NCBI GenBank assembly: GCA_959602045.1
Contig: CAUGRT010000001.1
Span: forward strand, 62,001-126,000
DNA from: an uncultured Clostridia bacterium
GTDB lineage: Bacteria; Bacillota; Clostridia; UBA1381
Reading direction: 5' to 3'
Length of the DNA stretch: 64,000 bases
Position numbers and translations under genes: made by a program. The notes beneath the pieces were generated by a model. That model was not told the DNA's origin and ran no database searches. It saw nothing but the letters and a program-made list of their open reading frames with translations. Shown here piece by piece: positions 16,129 to 25,274 of this stretch; the first letter of the stretch is position 1; each line of letters begins with the position of its first letter.

Positions 16129-17934
16129 TTAATCTAATTTTAACACCGACATAAATGCCTCCTGGGGCACTTCTACGCTGCCCACCTGGCGCATTCTTTT
16201 CTTTCCTTCCTTCTGCTTTTCCAATAGCTTTTTCTTTCGCGTAATATCGCCGCCGTAGCACTTCGCCAAAACATCCTTACGCATCGCGCGAACGGTTTCC
16301 CTTGCAATAATCTTCGACCCGATCGCCGCTTGAATCGGAACCTCAAACAGCTGTCTGGGAATAACCTCCTTAAGCTTTTCCGCCATCTTTCTGCCGCGCG
16401 TATAAGCGCTGTCCTTATGCACAATGAACGAAAGCGCGTCCACCATTTCGCCGTTCAACAAAATATCCAGCTTCACCAAATCGCTGCGCGAATATCCGCA
16501 AAGTTCATAATCGAACGAAGCGTATCCCTTGGTACGGGATTTCAGCGCGTCAAAGAAATCATAAATAATCTCATTCAACGGCAGCTCATAAAAAATCTCC
16601 GCACGCGTTTCATCCATATAGGTCATATACTTATAAATGCCGCGCCGCTCCTGGCAAAGCTCCATCACATTCCCGACAAAATCTTTCGGAACCATGATTG
16701 TCGCCCGAACCATCGGTTCTTCCATATAATCAATTTCCGCAGGATCAGGCAGATTGGTCGGATTGTCGCACCAAACCATGTCGCCGTTCGTTTTATGCAC
16801 CTTATAAATAACGCTCGGCGCAGTCGTAACCAAATCGAGATTATATTCCCGTTCCAATCGCTCCTGGATAATCTCCATATGCAGCAGTCCCAAAAATCCA
16901 CACCGGAATCCAAATCCCAGTGCCACAGACGTTTCCGCCTCAAACATCAGCGCCGCGTCATTTAATTGAAGCTTTAAAAGAGCCTCCTTTAAATCCTCAT
17001 ACTGCGCACCGTCCGCCGGATAAATTCCGCAATAAACCATCGGATTGACTTTCTTATAACCCGGCAGCGGTTCGGATGCCGGATTCTTAACCGTCGTCAC
17101 CGTATCACCCACGCGCGTATCCTGGATATTTTTGATGCTCGCCGCAATATAGCCGACATCTCCGGCAAAAAGCCCGTCTGTCGGAATCAATCCTGACGGA
17201 TGCATCGCACCAACTTCCACCACGTCAAATTCCGCACCGGTTGCCATCATCCGAATTTTCTGACCCGGCTTTAAAGAACCCTCCTTAACGCGGACATAAA
17301 CAATAACGCCCTTATAGCTGTCATAATAGGAATCGAAAATCAGTGCTTGCAGAGGAGCATTCTCATCCCCCTCCGGAGCCGGAATCTTTTCTACGATTTC
17401 ATCCAAGACCGCCTCTACATTCAAACCCGTTTTCGCGCTGACACAGGGTGCGTCCTCCGCCGGAATCCCGATAACATCCTCAATCTCGCGGATAACGACC
17501 TCCGGCTGTGCCGATGGCAGGTCGATTTTATTGATGACCGGAACAACCTCCAGATCATGGTCAATCGCAAGATAGGTGTTCGCCAGTGTCTGCGCCTCGA
17601 TTCCCTGGGACGCGTCCACAATCAGAATCGCTCCTTCACACGCGGCAAGGCTTCGGGATACCTCATAATTGAAGTCCACATGTCCCGGCGTATCAATCAG
17701 ATTTAATGTATAAATATCCTCTCCGCGCTTATATTTCAGCCGCACGGCATGCGCCTTAATCGTAATGCCGCGCTCACGCTCCAGATCCATATTATCCAGC
17801 AGCTGTTCCTCCATATCGCGCTCCGTAACCTCACCCGTCAGCTCCAAAAGCCGATCGGCAAGCGTGGACTTTCCATGATCAATATGCGCAATAATGCTGA
17901 AATTTCGTATTTTTTCCTGTCTGGGATTTGGCAT
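16129..17934 (-). CDS. lepA: Elongation factor 4 (LepA)
   Basis: LepA is a ribosome-bound GTPase related to EF-G, linked to initiation and 30S assembly. The 601-residue length is standard. It shows the P-loop AHIDHGKST, RGITIK, DTPGHVD, NKID, and the LepA-specific C-terminus with CYGGDITRKKKLLEKQKEGKKRM. The start at 17934 has AAGGAG nine bases upstream; the open frame continues upstream only through a hairpin repeat. It follows holA on the same strand, with two repeats between. The rpsT and gpr genes often found in this neighbourhood are absent. Confidence 0.97.
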   Translation of the reverse strand: MPNPRQEKIRNFSIIAHIDHGKSTLADRLLELTGEVTERDMEEQLLDNMDLERERGITIKAHAVRLKYKRGEDIYTLNLIDTPGHVDFNYEVSRSLAACEGAILIVDASQGIEAQTLANTYLAIDHDLEVVPVINKIDLPSAQPEVVIREIEDVIGIPAEDAPCVSAKTGLNVEAVLDEIVEKIPAPEGDENAPLQALIFDSYYDSYKGVIVYVRVKEGSLKPGQKIRMMATGAEFDVVEVGAMHPSGLIPTDGLFAGDVGYIAASIKNIQDTRVGDTVTTVKNPASEPLPGYKKVNPMVYCGIYPADGAQYEDLKEALLKLQLNDAALMFEAETSVALGFGFRCGFLGLLHMEIIQERLEREYNLDLVTTAPSVIYKVHKTNGDMVWCDNPTNLPDPAEIDYMEEPMVRATIMVPKDFVGNVMELCQERRGIYKYMTYMDETRAEIFYELPLNEIIYDFFDALKSRTKGYASFDYELCGYSRSDLVKLDILLNGEMVDALSFIVHKDSAYTRGRKMAEKLKEVIPRQLFEVPIQAAIGSKIIARETVRAMRKDVLAKCYGGDITRKKKLLEKQKEGKKRMRQVGSVEVPQEAFMSVLKLD

Positions 17935-17990
17935 TGTTTTATTCTCCTTATGGTTGTTATTTTTAAATTTAAAAATGTAGTTTTTGAAAT

Positions 17991-18083
17991 GACTTTTTAT
18001 CTGTTTTTTTGTTCTATTGCGGCTCAAACATCCGCAGATGCAGAACTCGCCTCCATAGAACAAAAAAAAACAGATAAAAAGTC
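17991..18083 (+). repeat. Hairpin repeat R8 (short core) between holA and lepA
   Basis: Arms GACTTTTTATCTG and CAGATAAAAAGTC pair, with a T run and A run of slightly different length inside. The core is shortened: GCGGCTCAAACATCCGC is followed by AGATGCAGAACTCGCC instead of the usual GCTGCGCGG segment. Confidence 0.9.
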
Positions 18084-18154
18084 CCTTACTGCATTTGAAT
18101 TGTTGAATTTTACAGTTGCTATCATTGCAAAAGCTAAAATCCAAATATCGGTGT

Positions 18155-18252
18155 GAAAGCTCCTGTATTTTTCATGCGATTCCGGCTCAGACATCCGCTA
18201 CGCTGCGCGGAGTAGAACTCGCCTGCATCGCCTGAAAAACACAGGAGCTTTC
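18155..18252 (+). repeat. Hairpin repeat R9 between holA and lepA
   Basis: Arms 18155-18180 and 18227-18252 pair at 24 of 26 positions. The outer arm GAAAGCTCCTGT is unlike the arms of other copies, yet its complement ACAGGAGCTTTC is present on the other side. The core is the long form with GAGTAGAACTC. Confidence 0.92.
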
Positions 18253-18309
18253 GGCAAGGCTTGCGAGCATCCGTTTTTCGGATCTTCCACATGAATTTTC
18301 ACCCCCGAA

Positions 18310-19323
18310 TTATGCATAATACAGCGCTTCCGAAACGTACTGCTCCATCGCCGTCCATTCGTCGATTTTCCCCTGTTTGATTTCATAATCAATCTCCGGA
18401 ATCCGAATCACCATTTTCGTCAGCGCACCCTCGCTAAAGCCTTTTGCGCTTTCGATATATTTTTTTGCAATAAACGGACTGCCGCCAATCGCCGCCGCAA
18501 CGGTCTTTGCGTCAGAGCTGCCCGTCAGCTTCGCTTTCAAAATCTTTTTCACATTCGCATAAATCAGATACATCACGCCAAAAGCGCTTTCATTGCTGCT
18601 CCGCAGTTCCGTCAATACGTTCATCGCCCTTTTCGCGTCATGCGCCATGATCCCGTCCGTCAATTCAAAAATCCGGATACCTACGCCTTTGGCAACCACC
18701 TTATCAATATCATTTTTGGTAATCTCCTCACCGCAGTAATCAAACAGCTTACCCAGTTCGTTCATGATATTTTGCAGTCCCGAATCACACATCAGTACCA
18801 AATGATACGCATTTTCCTTGCGGATTTTTTTATGCGCTTTCAGACATTGCCCGGTCACATAAGTCACCAGATCCGCCTCATCCGGCGTTTCAAACTCCAG
18901 CGCCATGCCCGATTTTGTCAAAGCCTTATACAACACGCTCCGCTTATCCACGGCGGTTTCATCAAAAACCACCACCATATCGTCCGAGCAGCGTGAAAAC
19001 TTCTCTTTCCAGAAATTCTTTTGCTCCTCATTGGCAGATTTAAAAATCCCGCTGCCGCTGATATAGAGCAATTTTTTCTCCGCCATCATCGGCAAACTTT
19101 CCCATGCGTCATCGTATTCCGAAAGCGGAATATCTCCGCCCTTGAGCGTAATATGATTAAATTCCTCAAATCCGTTATCCGGCACCGAATCCCGAATCGC
19201 ACGGATATAGGTTTCCTTTAAATACGTTTCCGTACCGTAAAACAAATATAGCGGCTTTAAGCGATTCTCCTTAATCTGCCGCTTCAGCTCCGGCAGCTCC
19301 GCATTTTTTTTCTTATATGCCAT
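18310..19323 (-). CDS. holA: DNA polymerase III delta subunit
   Basis: HolA is the clamp-loader subunit that opens the beta sliding clamp. The 337-residue protein has the family N-terminus (KPLYLFYGTETYLKETY), a degenerate AAA-type region, and a C-terminal collar domain. AAGGAG lies upstream of the ATG. It is 40 bases downstream of the wzt-like gene, so it probably shares a transcript with the polysaccharide export genes. Confidence 0.94.
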   Translation of the reverse strand: MAYKKKNAELPELKRQIKENRLKPLYLFYGTETYLKETYIRAIRDSVPDNGFEEFNHITLKGGDIPLSEYDDAWESLPMMAEKKLLYISGSGIFKSANEEQKNFWKEKFSRCSDDMVVVFDETAVDKRSVLYKALTKSGMALEFETPDEADLVTYVTGQCLKAHKKIRKENAYHLVLMCDSGLQNIMNELGKLFDYCGEEITKNDIDKVVAKGVGIRIFELTDGIMAHDAKRAMNVLTELRSSNESAFGVMYLIYANVKKILKAKLTGSSDAKTVAAAIGGSPFIAKKYIESAKGFSEGALTKMVIRIPEIDYEIKQGKIDEWTAMEQYVSEALYYA

Positions 19324-19363
19324 AGCGTAAGCTCCTTATTTTATAGGGTCATGACAAGTCGGA

Positions 19364-20629
19364 TTATTTGAGCCGAACCGTCATTTCGGGTAGCTCAAAA
19401 TCGCCGTAATAACGGGATTTCCAATCCAGCTGCGATTTCTTCTCCCGATCAAACGTAAACGCCGGCCATACCGCGTCAGCGTCAAAAACACTGCCCAGAT
19501 CGTCCGTTTCATAAGCGACCATCAGAATCTTATATCTGCCGCCGGCTAACCACGAAACATCCATCGAAAATTTTGCCGCAAAGCTCTCGCCCTTTCGACA
19601 ATTCACAAATTTCGTTGCCACCGCACTGGCAATCGGATTCTGGTCGGAATTATGTACCATCATGCGCAGGCATAGCCCGTCCACATCCTCATTCGCCAAA
19701 AAACGTACCCGAAAATCAATCGTTTCTCCGTCCCGAATCACCATATTCTCCCGATTCAGAATCTGTAAATCCAACATGCGCACCTTCTCGGTGAAATAAT
19801 CCGGACGGTACGTTTTTGAATAATCATTGTAAAGCAACAGCTCGTCATTGGCAGTATTCAGATACAACTCAATCGCCTTTTCCGTATCGCCGTCAAAAAC
19901 AATCTTTCCCTTGCGCATGACCGCGCACCGCTTGCAAAGCTGACGCACCGTATTCATGTTATGGCTGACATACACAATTGTTCTTCCGGAATGTTTAGCA
20001 ACATCCAGCATTTTATCAATGCATTTTTTCTGAAATGCCATATCGCCCACAGCAAGCACCTCATCCATCAGCAAAATATCGCTGTCCAGATGCGCCGCCA
20101 CCGCAAATGCCAGTTTCACGAACATGCCGGACGAATAACGCTTGACCGGCGTATCAATAAACTGCGCGCACTCGCTGAATTCAATAATATCGTCAATCTT
20201 TTTTGTGACCTCCGCGCGCTTCATGCCCAGAATCGCGCCGTTTAAATAAATATTCTCCCGACCGGTAAGCTCCGGATGAAAACCCGTTCCAACCTCTAAC
20301 ATACTGGAAATCTTGCCTTTTATATAAATATTCCCCGTTGTCGGCGCAGTTACTCGCGAAAGCAGCTTTAAGGTGGTTGATTTTCCGGCGCCGTTTCGCC
20401 CGATCAATCCGAAGGTTTCGCCTTTTTTGATCTCTAAGCTAATATCGTCCAACGCCAGAAATTTCTCATTCTTTTTATATGCCTTCTCGCCGATTTTTAA
20501 ATTAGGATCTTCCTTGTGACGCACCCTCGCCCACCAGCTTTGCAAATCCCCTTGCAGCGTTCCTCCGCCAATTGTTCCCAAGCGGTATTGCTTTGTCACA
20601 TGGTCAATCTTGATTACCGTTTCACTCAT
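19364..20629 (-). CDS. Polysaccharide/teichoic acid ABC transporter ATP-binding protein (Wzt/TagH type)
   Basis: This subunit powers export of an undecaprenyl-linked polysaccharide through the partner permease just upstream. The 421-residue protein has Walker A GRNGAGKST (77-85), the subfamily signature KRYSSGM (163-169), Walker B ILLMDE (185-190), and a C-terminal domain of about 150 residues (about 270-421) like the carbohydrate-binding domain of Wzt proteins. That extra domain suggests it recognises the finished glycan. No glycosyltransferase genes lie nearby, so the polymer is unknown. Confidence 0.92.
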   Translation of the reverse strand: MSETVIKIDHVTKQYRLGTIGGGTLQGDLQSWWARVRHKEDPNLKIGEKAYKKNEKFLALDDISLEIKKGETFGLIGRNGAGKSTTLKLLSRVTAPTTGNIYIKGKISSMLEVGTGFHPELTGRENIYLNGAILGMKRAEVTKKIDDIIEFSECAQFIDTPVKRYSSGMFVKLAFAVAAHLDSDILLMDEVLAVGDMAFQKKCIDKMLDVAKHSGRTIVYVSHNMNTVRQLCKRCAVMRKGKIVFDGDTEKAIELYLNTANDELLLYNDYSKTYRPDYFTEKVRMLDLQILNRENMVIRDGETIDFRVRFLANEDVDGLCLRMMVHNSDQNPIASAVATKFVNCRKGESFAAKFSMDVSWLAGGRYKILMVAYETDDLGSVFDADAVWPAFTFDREKKSQLDWKSRYYGDFELPEMTVRLK

Positions 20630-20655
20630 AAATTCATCCTTTCACAAACTCTCCG

Positions 20656-21501
20656 TTACACAGTGTCCATAAAGGTCTTTTCCACACGCGAGAATAAGAT
20701 AACGCCCAGGAACAGAAAAACGACTGTCACCACCATGCTGATCAGCCAGGATCGGATTTCCGGCGTTCCGCATCCCAAAAAGGCATAGCGGAAATTATTG
20801 ACTACCGGCGCCATCGGATTCAGCTTGATAATCTGCTGCAAAAATTCCGGTACCTGCGACATTGGATAGACAATCGGCGTTGCATACATCCACAGACTCA
20901 CGCCAAAGCCGACCAATATGGAAAGATCGCGGTATTTCGTGGTTAAAGAGGAAATAATAATTCCCAGTCCCAGTCCCAGCATTGCCATTTGCAAAATCAT
21001 CAGCGGAACAAGCAAAATCCAAAAATTCGGATAAACCGCCTCGCCGCGCGCAAATGTGAAAAACGCCATCAGCGCCAGCATCATCACAAGCTGTATGGAA
21101 AACGAAAGCAACGCATAAATAACCGACGTAATCGGGGAAACCAATCTCGGAAAATACACCTTCCCGAATAAATAAGCATTTCCCGTAAAGGTTGAGGAGG
21201 TCGCCGTTAAGCAGGTCGAAAAATACGACCATGCGGTATTGCCTGCCATATAAAATAAAAACTGCGGAACGCCATCGGTTGAAATTTTTGCGATCTGTCC
21301 AAAAACCACCGTAAACATTGACGAGGTCATCAGCGGCGAAATCAAAAACCACAGCGGTCCCAAAATTGTCTGCTTATAGGAACTGGTAAAGTTCCGCTTT
21401 AAAAACATATAAATTAAATCGCGGTAATACCAGATTTCCTTTAAATTAATGTCAAACCAGCCCGTCTTGGGCTTGATGACCGTTGTCCATTCTTCTTCCA
21501 T
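20656..21501 (-). CDS. Polysaccharide ABC-2 type permease (Wzm/TagG type)
   Basis: A 281-residue membrane protein with a cytoplasmic N-terminus, an amphipathic stretch (LKEIWYYRDLIYMFLKRNF) and six membrane segments, the Wzm/TagG layout. The motif PLWFLISPLMTSSMFTVVF and the loop MYATPIVYPMS with LNPMAPVVNNFR are typical. It forms the channel with the ATPase 26 bases downstream. The ATG at 21501 is preferred over the adjoining GTG because GGGAG is better spaced. Confidence 0.92.
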   Translation of the reverse strand: MEEEWTTVIKPKTGWFDINLKEIWYYRDLIYMFLKRNFTSSYKQTILGPLWFLISPLMTSSMFTVVFGQIAKISTDGVPQFLFYMAGNTAWSYFSTCLTATSSTFTGNAYLFGKVYFPRLVSPITSVIYALLSFSIQLVMMLALMAFFTFARGEAVYPNFWILLVPLMILQMAMLGLGLGIIISSLTTKYRDLSILVGFGVSLWMYATPIVYPMSQVPEFLQQIIKLNPMAPVVNNFRYAFLGCGTPEIRSWLISMVVTVVFLFLGVILFSRVEKTFMDTV

Positions 21502-21541
21502 CACGACTCTCCCATTCTATCTTCCAATCACTTTATTATGC

Positions 21542-22888
21542 TCAAGGTTTCATCAAATCCAGTAAGGATTTCAGATCATTCAGTTTCAAATCCGCAAACC
21601 GATATTTCTTGCGGTCGCTCGGCTGAAGCTGTTCCGACGGTTTGATTTGTACCGAAGCGCTGCCCCACAGGCTATCACCAACCTTGATGTCTGTTATATC
21701 CGCCATCCAGCCGTTTTTCATATCGTGTCCGTCCGTCGGTGCGCCTTGAATTGCCGCCGAAAAACTCGCTGTCCCGAACAGCTGTGTATTCACACTGATA
21801 TTGCCGCTGAAACGGGTGTTATTCTTATCCATGCTAAAATCTGAACGAATCGAAGCAATCTCTCCATCACCGAATAGCATTTTCCATTCTTTCTGATCCG
21901 TTTTCTGCTCATCGGCAAACATGCGGTTTCCGCCGCCGTTCAGCTCCAATCCCACCTTCGCATCTCCGCTCTTGGAAATCACACTAACCGTATAGTCCTC
22001 CAGCAGCCGCACGCCGCGCCCCTCAAACAGAATCGCCAGTGTCGTATCTCCACACGGAACATCGGCTTGGATTCGGGAAATATAATTTTTTTGCTGCGTA
22101 TATCCCACCGTCAGTGTTTCTCCCAATTCCGCACGATCAATCGCATCGGTAAGCTTTGCTTCTAAATCCTCGCCATCGTTAAATTGCTCAATCCGATCAA
22201 CGACATCCTTGTATTTTTCGCTGCTCAAAACCGCACTGACAAAATCCTTTGCCGCTGTCTTTGCATATTCACTCTTCAAAATCAAAAAATACTGATCGCC
22301 GGAATCATGACGAATCTCCGCGTCCTGAATCAAGGTTTTTGCAAGACTGACCGCCTTTGCCTCACCCAGAACCTCCTCATTCTTTCGCTTTTGGGGCAAG
22401 GTTAAATCCAGTCCTCTCGGGATTCCGATAGGCAGCAGCTTTTCTCCGCCGCCATCGACAAATTCATCTCCGAAATCCTTTGTCGAAAAAGTAAAATACA
22501 CATCCAGTAAATTCGGAAGACAAAGCCCCGTTTCGGTATTGTTAATATATCCCTCAAACTCCGTTCCATTATAGTCGCCGCTAAAGACCGCAGACGGCGT
22601 ATCCGCATTATAATCCTCCGTCAAATCAAGCTTTTGCTTTTCCGAGTCCAGCTTCACTGTCATCGAATGACTATCCGACAGCTTGATCCTGTCCGGCATC
22701 GCGTCCGCAATCATTGCCCGTTCATTTTCAATTTCATGAATCGTATTGACTGCCATATAGCTTAAATACAGTTCCGGCGATACCCGTCTTAAAATTTTAT
22801 CCATATTCAGTGCCGCCGCTCCGACAATCCCGCCGCAAACAACCACAATTGCCGCAATAATCAAGAATATCCGTTTTCTGTCTGACAT
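21542..22888 (-). CDS. Membrane-anchored extracytoplasmic protein of unknown function
   Basis: The 448-residue protein has one N-terminal membrane segment (about 6-26) after MSDRKR and a long extracellular part rich in beta strands, without a recognised catalytic motif. The start at 22888 has AAGGAG nine bases upstream. It is the first gene of a probable operon with the polysaccharide exporter (gap 40 bp), which hints at a cell-surface role. I do not recognise the family. Confidence 0.75.
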   Translation of the reverse strand: MSDRKRIFLIIAAIVVVCGGIVGAAALNMDKILRRVSPELYLSYMAVNTIHEIENERAMIADAMPDRIKLSDSHSMTVKLDSEKQKLDLTEDYNADTPSAVFSGDYNGTEFEGYINNTETGLCLPNLLDVYFTFSTKDFGDEFVDGGGEKLLPIGIPRGLDLTLPQKRKNEEVLGEAKAVSLAKTLIQDAEIRHDSGDQYFLILKSEYAKTAAKDFVSAVLSSEKYKDVVDRIEQFNDGEDLEAKLTDAIDRAELGETLTVGYTQQKNYISRIQADVPCGDTTLAILFEGRGVRLLEDYTVSVISKSGDAKVGLELNGGGNRMFADEQKTDQKEWKMLFGDGEIASIRSDFSMDKNNTRFSGNISVNTQLFGTASFSAAIQGAPTDGHDMKNGWMADITDIKVGDSLWGSASVQIKPSEQLQPSDRKKYRFADLKLNDLKSLLDLMKP

Positions 22889-23154
22889 CTTCCCTTTCTC
22901 CTTATCCCTTGACGATCTCAAAAGTTTGTCTGTAAATTCCTTTACAGCAAATAATAATATCCCTTTTTATTATATTATAGTTTTGTTTTATTGTCAAGAC
23001 ATTCCGTATCATGCCCTCAATTTATAAAATTTTACCATATCCATCCGACAACACCCGTCCATTGTAAACTTCCTTTTTCCTCATTTTCAAAAAATGAATA
23101 AAGAATCAAAAAATACATATAAATAATAGCATAGACGATTGTAAAATCGAGCGT

Positions 23155-23243
23155 GAAATTTTATCTGTTTTTGTTCTATTGCGACTCAGACATCCGCTAC
23201 GTTGCGCGGAACTCGCCTCCATAGAAAAAACAGATAAAATTTC
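23155..23243 (+). repeat. Hairpin repeat R10 upstream of tspO
   Basis: Arms GAAATTTTATCTGTTTTT and AAAAACAGATAAAATTTC pair, with a few bases missing in the right arm. The core is the short form GCGACTCAGACATCCGC, then GCGCGGAACTCGCC. It lies 65 bp before the tspO start. The rest of 22889-23308 is AT-rich with no further feature seen. Confidence 0.9.
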
Positions 23244-23308
23244 TTACCATCACTGAAGAACATCAAAAACATGCTGTCGTCAACGGCAGCAAAGGGAGAT
23301 AGATTTTT

Positions 23309-23791
23309 ATGTGGAAAAAAATCAAGCCGTATCTGTTCTCAATTTTAATTGCATTGGGCGTTGGCGGATTGTCGGCGCTTCTCACCAAAGGGAATATGCA
23401 GATTTATCAGCAAATCAAAAAGCCGCCGTTATCTCCACCGATGATGGCTTTTCCGATCGTATGGGGAATCCTTTTTGTGCTGATGGGAATCAGTTCGGCA
23501 ATCATTTATGTCAAAAGAGAACAAAACCGCCCCGAAGCGCTGTCCGCACTGCGCATTTACGGCTTGCAGCTGATTGTGAACTTCTTTTGGAGCCTGATCT
23601 TTTTTAATATGCAGGCGTACCTGTTTGCGTTTATCTGGCTGTTGCTGCTGTGGGCATTGATTTGGGTCATGATTTTTCAATTCAAAAAAATCAGTCCGAC
23701 CGCGGCATATTTGCAGATTCCATATCTGCTTTGGGTAACGTTTGCCGGGTATCTGACACTGATGGTTTTTCTTTTGAACCGAACCGCCTGA
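23309..23791 (+). CDS. TspO/MBR family membrane protein
   Basis: TspO proteins bind tetrapyrroles and cholesterol-like ligands and act in stress responses; the bacterial role is variable. This 160-residue protein has five membrane helices and the family motifs KPPLSPPMMAFPIVWGILF and LQLIVNFFWSLIFF, with the conserved prolines and tryptophans. AAAGGGAG lies upstream of the ATG. It is a single gene ending in its own terminator. Confidence 0.93.
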   Translation: MWKKIKPYLFSILIALGVGGLSALLTKGNMQIYQQIKKPPLSPPMMAFPIVWGILFVLMGISSAIIYVKREQNRPEALSALRIYGLQLIVNFFWSLIFFNMQAYLFAFIWLLLLWALIWVMIFQFKKISPTAAYLQIPYLLWVTFAGYLTLMVFLLNRTA

Positions 23792-23804
23792 AAACGAATT
23801 GTGA

Positions 23805-23846
23805 ACAGTGACATGCATTGCGGGGTGCGCGTCACTGTCTTTTTTG
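23805..23846 (+). terminator. Terminator of tspO
   Basis: An 8-bp stem (ACAGTGAC and GTCACTGT, 23805-23812 and 23831-23838) is followed by CTTTTTTG on the plus strand. Confidence 0.8.
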
Positions 23847-23895
23847 CTTTTTATCCAAAGTCTGAAAAATATACAAAAAATTAAACGTGCATATA

Positions 23896-23924
23896 TTGAC
23901 ATATTCAAAAAAATATTGTATACT
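23896..23924 (+). promoter_or_regulatory. Promoter of the SCP2/H1-like gene
   Basis: TTGACA (23896-23901) and TATACT (23919-23924) are 17 bp apart. The predicted leader to the ATG at 24055 is about 125 bases. Confidence 0.82.
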
Positions 23925-24054
23925 ATAGGAAATAAAGCAACGGATTTTGTGCTTTATAAATTATTTTTGATCGGTGAATTGCAGAATACAGTCCTATATC
24001 GGGAAGAAATTTTTGTTTTGCAATTCTTTTTACAATTGAAGGGAGGAAATACAC

Positions 24055-24630
24055 ATGACGTTTGAAACAGCCTTTAAAAGACTGAAAGACAAATTTGCAA
24101 ATGTTGATGCGACGGTTTTAGAGGATATGGCGATTCAGATTACGCTTTCGGATGAGGATTGCGGAGGTACTTTCTATGCGGCTGTCAGAAATCACGTTTT
24201 GGCGGTTGAACCTTATGACTACAAGGACAATGATGCGGTAATTGACGTAACAAGAGCTGCCCTTGCTTCACTTTTGGATGGAAAAACAACGATTGATAAG
24301 GCAATTGAAAAGGGAGATATGTCTGTTATGGGCGATCTTCAGAAGGTTGCGGCAATCAGAAATGCATTAAAGATTCCGGAGAAAAAGCCAACGCCGAGAA
24401 AGAAAGCTGCGGCGAAAGCTCCTGCGGAAAAAGCGCCCGAAAAGAAAACACGCGGCAGAAAGCCTAAGGCTAAGGAAGCGCCCGTTACTCCGGTTGCTCC
24501 TGTTGCTCCGGTTGTTGCGGCTGCGCCCGTTGAAAAAAGTGCTCCGGTAACAGCAGAAAAAAAGACAACTGCACCGGCTAAAAAGCCTGCTGCGGTAAAA
24601 AAGACGACTGCAAAGAAAACAACAAAATAA
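24055..24630 (+). CDS. SCP2-domain protein with a histone-H1-like Lys/Ala/Pro-rich tail
   Basis: Residues 1 to about 105 resemble the SCP2 sterol-carrier fold (GGTFYAAVRNHVLAVEP, ALASLLDGKTTIDKAIEKG, SVMGDLQKVAAI), a small lipid-binding domain. Residues about 110-191 are a low-complexity basic tail of Lys, Ala, Pro and Thr, with KKTRGRKPKAK resembling an AT-hook, repeated VAPVAPV, and KKTTAKKTTK at the end, like eukaryotic H1 or bacterial Hc1/AlgP tails. GGGAGG precedes the ATG and the promoter is strong. Lipid binding coupled to nucleic-acid or polyanion binding is an inference. Confidence 0.78.
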   Translation: MTFETAFKRLKDKFANVDATVLEDMAIQITLSDEDCGGTFYAAVRNHVLAVEPYDYKDNDAVIDVTRAALASLLDGKTTIDKAIEKGDMSVMGDLQKVAAIRNALKIPEKKPTPRKKAAAKAPAEKAPEKKTRGRKPKAKEAPVTPVAPVAPVVAAAPVEKSAPVTAEKKTTAPAKKPAAVKKTTAKKTTK

Positions 24631-24639
24631 AAAAATAGA

Positions 24640-24673
24640 CTGCGGCATTTTTCAAAACGCCGCAGTTTTTTTT
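24640..24673 (+). terminator. Terminator of the SCP2/H1-like gene
   Basis: CTGCGGC and GCCGCAG (24640-24646 and 24659-24665) form a GC-rich stem followed by eight T. An A run on the other side may also help stop the convergent gene. Confidence 0.9.
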
Positions 24674-25064
24674 ATTGATCCATATATTTTGCCATTCTTT
24701 CAACAGTCGTCAAACTGATAGTATGCCCCATACTTCTTGCCTCATCGTCCGCCTGATCATCCGGAACATGCAGCACATGGGTAAGAAATTTTTTAATCAT
24801 GTTATGCTTATAGCAAAAAGCATTCCCAAGCTTTTCCCCTGCCGGCGTCAGCATAATATCTCCGTAAGGCTCATGAAATACAAGCCCCTGTGTTTTCAGC
24901 GTATTGACGGCGCGATTGACGCTGGGTTTTGAAATGCCGAGATGTGTGGCAATATCTGTAATACGGACTGTCGGTTTCTTGCGGGATAGCTGATAAATCG
25001 CTTTCAGATAATCCTCCAGGGCATTGGAGATGATCATATTATTTTCAATATTCACAGTTTTCAT
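24672..25064 (-). CDS. DtxR/MntR-family metal-dependent regulator
   Basis: A 130-residue winged-helix regulator of the MntR type: N-terminal HTH (RITDIATHLGISKPSVNRAVNTLKTQGL), wing (YGDIMLTPAGEKLG), and a metal-binding dimerisation domain (HNMIKKFLTHVLHVP, DEARSMGHTIS). It lacks the C-terminal SH3-like domain of DtxR/IdeR, as manganese regulators do. Such proteins repress Mn or Fe uptake when the metal is bound. The start at 25064 has CGGAGG ten bases upstream; the longer open frame would run through a terminator-like hairpin. No metal transporter lies beside it. Confidence 0.9.
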   Translation of the reverse strand: MKTVNIENNMIISNALEDYLKAIYQLSRKKPTVRITDIATHLGISKPSVNRAVNTLKTQGLVFHEPYGDIMLTPAGEKLGNAFCYKHNMIKKFLTHVLHVPDDQADDEARSMGHTISLTTVERMAKYMDQ

Positions 25065-25095
25065 GATGCAACAACCTCCGGTATAGAAAAATAAA

Positions 25096-25178
25096 AGGAC
25101 ACAAAGCAATTGCTTTGTGCCCTCATTGGCTTTATCTTCTCTATTTAACATTATACATGAAACAAGCAATATTTGCAA
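25096..25178 (-). promoter_or_regulatory. mntR-like promoter and terminator-like hairpin in its leader
   Basis: On the minus strand TTGCAA (25173-25178) and TATAAT (25150-25155) are 17 bp apart. Downstream, still before the start codon, CACAAAGC-AATT-GCTTTGTG (25096-25121 overall) forms a stem followed by CCTTTTATTTTT. It may be the spoIVB terminator, an attenuator of the regulator gene, or both. Confidence 0.65.
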
Positions 25179-25274
25179 TAGCTAACACAAAAATTTTTAA
25201 ATTCTATGGAAATTACACAAATAAGCTCCCGATTTGGTACACCGTCATAGACATAATCTATGCTTTATCTACAT

